Below are positions 59,308-64,000 of a stretch of DNA of 64,000 nucleotides, piece by piece. The notes beneath the pieces are model-generated. The model saw nothing but the letters and a program-made list of their open reading frames with translations, did not search any database and was not told the origin of the DNA. How positions within the stretch are numbered: position 1 is the first letter of the stretch; every line of letters begins with the position of its first letter. The stretch spans positions 410,528-474,527 of the forward strand of contig JAHLTZ010000021.1 of assembly GCA_025786725.1 (NCBI GenBank), given 5' to 3'. The DNA comes from Syncephalis fuscata. Lineage: Eukaryota > Zoopagomycota > Zoopagomycetes > Zoopagales > Piptocephalidaceae. The position numbers were made by a program, and so were the translations under genes.

Positions 59308-60164
59308 TCATTAAAACTCAGTTGCATTTTTGAAATAGCGCAATTTACAATAACTGAAAATCAAACCAACTTTGACCGACATTTGCCATTGTCGGCTTGC
59401 TCTCCTTCATTAATTGGTTGATTTTCAAGCGTTTCTCTTTCTAGCTACCTAGATTGCTGAGATTTAATAAAGTAACAAACCATACTTTTATATCCACTCT
59501 AATTAACGCTATACATCAATACTATGTGCAGTATGCTAAACTACTCAATCCTATATCATCAAAAACATAGACTACATTAAATATATATATATGAGTGTAG
59601 TATGTTTTCTATGACTCCATAATAATTATAACTTATTACATTCAATTTTTCGGTTAAAGTAGATCCGATAAATGTTCAAATCTAATGACGCCATACAATA
59701 TGGCAATCCGAAAAAATAAACTTGTACATAACAGTCATGCGGGGCCGTGATAGTTCTTATTATAATAATAATGTACACTAATTTGATTGGAAATATAAAA
59801 CACCGAATGTTTAGTGGATGTTTATGGTATACGCAGTGTGCATCTTATACATCAATTTTTTTCGGCGTTTTAAGTAGAGCTTTTTGTTATTTATATTTAG
59901 ACACTTTCCATTGCCTAGTAAAGTAAAATAACTATGCGGTTTTAGCATAATGTTTTTATCCGTAATCTATTCGATCAAACTGAGTATCAAATCTTTTTAC
60001 TGGATAGAACATGTCATTGCCACATGTCGTGATTTTCTATTATAAATACTCGTTCTTTTGATTAGCTGTTTCTTTATTCTTTACTTCCTATCCGCCTTCC
60101 ACGACTACGACTTGAATCCAAATTACTTTCTTTTTGCATTTTGGAAAATATATTACGATAAATT
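59308..60164. other. AT-rich intergenic
   Basis: About 860 bases with no coding signal. It holds the promoter of the secreted-protein gene. A short AT microsatellite lies near 59,580. Confidence 0.5.
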
Positions 60165-61260
60165 ATGGTTGACTTCAAACTTTCTGCTATTTCTGCCGTG
60201 ATTGCTGTGGTATTACTGTCAAACGTACAGAATGCTGTTGCGCGGCCAGGCCTTTTTGATATTTTCAATAAAGGTACGCTTGACATGTTTTTTATATTAT
60301 ACTAACTTTAAATAATAGATGTGCCATTTTTGGGCTATTCAAAAAATAAGGACAGTCCATTTGCTATGCGTGGTCTTGACATTTATAAGACACACCCTTC
60401 AGACCAGCCAATTCAATTTGCAAGTGCAACAATTGGTTCAAGCCCTAAAAAAGAAGTTACAATTGCATGCTCAAGCAAGGCTTTATATAAAAGTAATCGT
60501 TTAGGCGCGGCATTTGATGTAATAATTATACAATATTAATCATACAACAACTAACAAGTTTTGCAAACAATAGCACCTTATAGCAAATTCCTATTCCGCT
60601 AATAATCCAACTAAACCAGGAGAACAGTATATTAATGGCCCAATAGGTAGACTTGATGTAAATGCGCCAGAATGTCGTCATACTTCGGAATGCTCCCCTG
60701 AGAAAAGCTATGTCTGTCACTATTTCTCGGCAGCCTGTGAAGCGCCGCTACCCGAATATCTCAAGCTTATTGATACTAATCCCAAGTTGGTTAGTGGAGA
60801 CGCTACTAATGCAGCAAAAGGAGTAATAAAACAAATTATAGAAGGTAAGCATATCCAATACTGCATTTATACCTTACTTATCATATACTAGGTTTACAGT
60901 ATATGAGAAACATTGGAGTCATATATAACATGAACCATCCATGTAAGTTACCAAAAAACTAAATAGCAAATTAATAATGCTGTGTTAGACATCTGTGTAA
61001 ACATGCCCGGCAAGGTTTCGTTCTTTTTTAGAGAAACTATATCATTTAAGGGAGCATCTTTTTGGAACGATTTTATAAGAGAAAATTCAGTTAAAACGTT
61101 AAACGATGGTTTGAAAAAAGCACTCACTCAGTACTACCAATCTGCATACCCACCCAGATTAATTACCTCTGATATAGAACCAAGAGTTACTAGTGCTACT
61201 AACGGCCTTTTATTAAATAATGACTGGTCATTCCAGCCATATCGACAAAGCTCGCAATAG
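60165..61260 (+). CDS. Secreted cysteine-containing protein, unknown family
   Basis: Five exons (60165..60273, 60319..60492, 60584..60844, 60892..60942, 60989..61260) give 288 aa. The start MVDFKLSAISAVIAVVLLSN followed by VQNAVARPG is a classical signal peptide with a plausible cleavage site after AVA. No later transmembrane segment is seen, so the product should be secreted or vacuolar. Cysteines occur singly in exon 2 (TIACSS), as a cluster in exon 3 (CRHTSEC, SYVCHYFSAAC) and once in exon 5 (YICVN), giving six, consistent with three disulfides. Exon 5 is helical and aromatic (KVSFFFRETISFKGASFWND, ALTQYYQSAYPPRL). I do not recognise the family. It sits between transposon remnants and a tRNA gene, a setting often seen for lineage-specific secreted proteins. 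Confidence 0.75.
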
Positions 61261-62195
61261 TTTAAATTGCTATATTTAACTTTCTAATAATCAATAGAAA
61301 TCAGTCACTTATGGCTTTTATTTGAATTAATTTACTGATGAACATACTTGGCAATAGAAATAAATAGCGAATTAACCATAAATTAATTATATTATGCGCT
61401 AAGGATATCATGCACGTCTATCCACTATGCTTTACTATCATTTTAGCATAGTAATTTGTTGTTTGATATTAAGAATGCCAATTATTTTCATTCATCCAGT
61501 GTTGCTATTGTGTAATGGCTCAGTTTATTTAATACACAACCTTTCAATTAATTAGATTTAAATATAGTTTATTTAGGACAGAATGATATGTTTATTATTA
61601 CAAGTTGATCAGATATGTACAATAAATAAATTTAATTAGAATATAGTTAATTAGCTAGTAATATTACTTACAACCAGTTTTTATCAATTTTTAAATACAC
61701 ATAATATATAACATATAAAAGAGTATACTTAATTACTATACAGTACTGTTTACCAACTATAGGTATTAGTGTGTTTATACAATACATAATTAACGATAAA
61801 CTATTATATTCGATTGCTGATGTCACTTGAGTGGACGTAAATTAACACAAATCAGCTACATAAATTAGTTATAGAATGTTATTTAATTTACGTTGACATT
61901 AAAAAACAACTATACAATTATAAACAAAACAGCTGGCATTAAATGTACGGTATAGATTAACAAAAATAACAAACTATATGTGATCAAATTATTAATTAAT
62001 TTGATACTGTGTTGGTGTATTGTTACTTAAGTTTTGAAATAAACCAGTATTAATTTTTTACAAAGAATACACCAAGTTATTCTAAAAGTGCCTATAAGTA
62101 TAACAAATATTCTTTTTAATAAAGCTATGCGTTTTATAATTTTTTGCTTTTTTATTTTTGGAACAAATAATATTTTCTGCTATAAAATTTTGTGA
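61261..62195. other. AT-rich intergenic upstream of tRNA-Ser
   Basis: About 930 bases of AT-rich sequence, no coding exon seen. Confidence 0.5.
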
Positions 62196-62277
62196 GTCAG
62201 TGTGTCCGAGTGGTTAAGGAGTGTGACTAGAAATCACATGGGCTCTGCCCGCACAGGTTCAAATCCTGTCGCTGACG
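62196..62277 (+). tRNA. tRNA-Ser (anticodon AGA)
   Basis: Acceptor halves GTCAGTG and CGCTGAC pair with one T-G wobble, and a single-base discriminator G follows. The D arm contains GAGTGGTTAAGG, the anticodon arm GTGACTAGAAATCAC gives AGA, a long variable arm GGGCTCTGCCC marks class II, and the B box GGTTCAAATCC is intact. There is no intron. A TTTT terminator follows at 62282..62285. Confidence 0.95.
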
Positions 62278-62281
62278 ATCC

Positions 62282-62285
62282 TTTT
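62282..62285 (+). terminator. Pol III terminator
   Basis: A run of four T five bases after the tRNA gene. Confidence 0.7.
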
Positions 62286-62382
62286 GCTACGCAACAGAAT
62301 GTAGTTTTCTTGCATTATTTTTTGTAAAAATTTCAAGTTTAACATGTAGAAAAACCCGTAAGGCTGCTGTCACGATTGTGTA

Positions 62383-62760
62383 TGTCGTCAAAGTCACTAC
62401 TTTCTGACTATCGTAGGACTTGATCAATAGAATGTGTGTGTTAGATAAGACAGTTCAACAATTGGATGTAAGATATCGTTTATTAGTTAATAAAATGAGT
62501 TGGTTTTTATACTAAAATAATTAGTATAGCCGTGTGATAATAGTAATAATAATAGTAATAGTAATAATAATAGTAATAATGATACTATGACGTCGGCGAT
62601 CATCGTCATAAGATCATGGGTTAGTCAGGAGTGAGTTCATATGGCTAGTCATCGGATTGATCATATGAATAGATAATTCATATGACTAGTCATATGGTGA
62701 ATATTTGGTGCCGGGTGGAGTGGTGTGTAATTTAGTCAGGCAAAAATTCAAAGTCCGACA
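62383..62760 (-). mobile_element. 3' LTR of an A-type element
   Basis: Reverse complement of 51467..51844, 378 bp, identical by eye. It follows a pol C-terminus on the minus strand, so it is a 3' LTR. Its outer end lies 105 bases beyond the tRNA-Ser gene. Confidence 0.9.
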
Positions 62761-63106
62761 TTACCCTTCCGTTAGATTAGCGTCCGTCCTCGGTCGCCGT
62801 AATCGACTATCTTCAGTATACCATCGTCGTAGTCGGTCTCGATGTATAACTCGATACTTCTCTTTATGTGGTTCTTTCAACTTATACGAACCATTATTCA
62901 AATCATCGTAAACAATCCAAGGTTGTTCTTCCCATTTTGGTTCAAGTTTACGTGATGTTGGTCGTAATATAGTTACCAAATGTCCAATACTAAACTCATA
63001 ATCATTATTAGATGCATGTCGTTTGCTATTAAATACATTGGCATGCGATTGTTGTGTTTGTATGATGCGTTGTCGAACAGTAGGTGTAACCGTAGATACA
63101 GCGAAC
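62761..63106 (-). pseudogene. Pol C-terminus of A-type element, cut by element C
   Basis: Leftward frame FAVSTVTPTVRQRIIQTQQS ... YEFSIGHLVTILRPTSRKL then PWIVYDDLNNGSYKLKEPHK and VIHRDRLRRWYTEDSRLRRP, ending TAA just before the LTR. The pattern (basic residues, GHLV, W.V..D...GSY.L, H.DRL+.W) is the integrase C-terminal domain of Ty3/gypsy elements. The upstream part is replaced by the LTR of element C at 63107. Confidence 0.8.
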
Positions 63107-63422
63107 TGTTGCGGTTACTACGAGTCACAATACAATAATGTATATAAAATAAAAATGAATATTGAAAGTGAACTAATGTCTTTATTTGTGGTCATAATCA
63201 TACGCGTATTTATATTGTTCTATTGGATATATGGAATATCTAAGTAGAACAATAAAAGAAAATAAAATAAAAATAAAAGAAAATAAAAGATAAAGATAAA
63301 ACAATACGCGGTGGCGGAGTGTTAACTTCATCGTGGACCATGTGTGATGATCGGTGTGTTTAAACACCGATCATAATGTCTAAAAATGGTAATAATAAAT
63401 GAGAGGGAGAATTTTTGTTACA
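63107..63422 (-). mobile_element. 3' LTR of element C
   Basis: 316 bp with TGTTGC...TGTTACA ends as seen on the + strand. On the minus strand it directly follows a purine run (GAGGGAGGGGGG) and the pol stop of element C, and its far end interrupts the A-type pol frame. It contains a perfect 10-bp inverted repeat (63347..63356 with 63365..63374) and an A/G-rich tract at about 63,248..63,300. Confidence 0.8.
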
Positions 63423-63437
63423 ATACCCCCCTCCCTC

Positions 63438-64000
63438 TCAGGCGCTTGTCCCAAGTGCTAATCGTATGTGTGTGGAGTGTTCGTATTGATTTAATAGTTC
63501 TTGAGCATTTTGCAAGTTTTCAATTGGCTCCCAAGAACTGTCATCTTTTGAGTATCCTTTCCATTTTACTAAGTATTCCTCCACGTCATTCATCCCCACT
63601 TTTCTTGTTCTTCTACCTATTATTCTTTCCACTTCCCACTCAGCTTGTCCTTCAATCATTTCTGGCATAGGCATAGTAATTGCCGTTGGTCGTCCTGGAA
63701 ATACGTTCGGATCTTTATACCTGGTAAGCTGAGAGATGTGTATAACTGGGTGAATGCGCATGCCTGGTGGTAGTTCGATCTTGTACGCGGTCGGACTAAT
63801 GACCTCTATGATAGTGTACGGGCCAGTTTTACGCGTACGAAGGGCGGAGTTTGACTGTTCTGCTACGTGTCGTGGCATTGTGTGTCGTGTTGACAGCATT
63901 ACTCGATCACCTATTTGGAATGTGTCATCTCGACGTCGTTGGTTAGCATATTGTGCCTGTCTATCCTGAGCGTACGATATGTTGTCTTTTACCGCCTTTT
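63438..64000 (-). CDS. Pol C-terminus of chromovirus C, continues beyond window
   Basis: Open leftward frame from the window edge. Visible parts: AQYANQRRRDDTFQIGDRVM LSTRH (end of integrase), TGPYTIIEVISPTAYKIELP, RIHPVIHISQLTRYK, then a chromodomain ([50 protein letters not shown]). It is a second chromovirus lineage, distinct in sequence from element B. The frame is intact as far as it can be seen. Confidence 0.9.
   Translation of the reverse strand, partial: KAVKDNISYAQDRQAQYANQRRRDDTFQIGDRVMLSTRHTMPRHVAEQSNSALRTRKTGPYTIIEVISPTAYKIELPPGMRIHPVIHISQLTRYKDPNVFPGRPTAITMPMPEMIEGQAEWEVERIIGRRTRKVGMNDVEEYLVKWKGYSKDDSSWEPIENLQNAQELLNQYEHSTHIRLALGTSA

Overview
The window is a gene-dense, AT-rich eukaryotic chromosome segment. 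Genes carry many short introns (mostly 43-80 nt, GTAAG-type donors, TAG/CAG acceptors), share short divergent promoters and lie close together. The gene set (Mak5/DDX24 helicase, Far11/STRIP, Atg5, Taf10, UDP-glucose pyrophosphorylase, Vcx1-type Ca2+/H+ exchanger, Dcp2, a TFIIIC WD40 subunit, a Yvc1-like channel, a chromovirus) points to a fungus. Class I PITP, an RFWD3-type ligase, a METTL22-like methyltransferase, a YlxR-domain protein and a leucine-dehydrogenase-type enzyme suggest an early-diverging lineage. That placement is inference; no species is assigned.

Layout. 1-22,700 holds a disordered hypothetical protein (3' end outside the window), MAK5, class I PITP (with an 8-nt microexon), a decayed F-box-family pseudogene, a YlxR/DUF448 protein, a Glu/Leu/Phe/Val dehydrogenase, FAR11/STRIP, RFWD3 and a TRP/Yvc1-like channel. 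22,700-33,100 holds a membrane-anchored repeat/coiled-coil protein of unknown function, long AT-rich gaps, a small methyltransferase and a TFIIIC WD40 subunit. 33,160-37,130 is a large inverted repeat whose two arms carry near-identical copies of the F-box-family gene. 37,680-50,140 holds ATG5, TAF10, UGP1, a METTL22-like methyltransferase, an unrecognised 78-aa protein, a CAX exchanger and DCP2.

51,467-64,000 is a transposon cluster. Element A is an LTR plus gag on the + strand, cut by element B. Element B is a complete 5.19-kb chromodomain Ty3/gypsy element with two 171-bp LTRs identical by eye, a 15-copy tandem repeat in its leader, and a textbook -1 frameshift signal between gag and pol. 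Next come a truncated copia gag, the orphan last exon of a second CAX gene, an intron-rich secreted cysteine-containing protein, a tRNA-Ser(AGA), a second A-type LTR in inverse orientation with a pol fragment, and a third chromovirus (C) that entered A and runs off the window.

Annotators should note that several clearly conserved genes (ATG5, CAX, DCP2, METTL22-like, TFIIIC subunit, F-box copies) need a single missing base to stay in frame. The two F-box arms differ almost only by one-base deletions. This looks more like uncorrected long-read indels than real gene decay. Exon coordinates were derived by hand from splice signals and reading-frame continuity. For PITP, MAK5, YlxR, leucine dehydrogenase, FAR11, RFWD3, the channel, TAF10, UGP1, the 78-aa protein and the secreted protein the exon lengths sum to a multiple of three.
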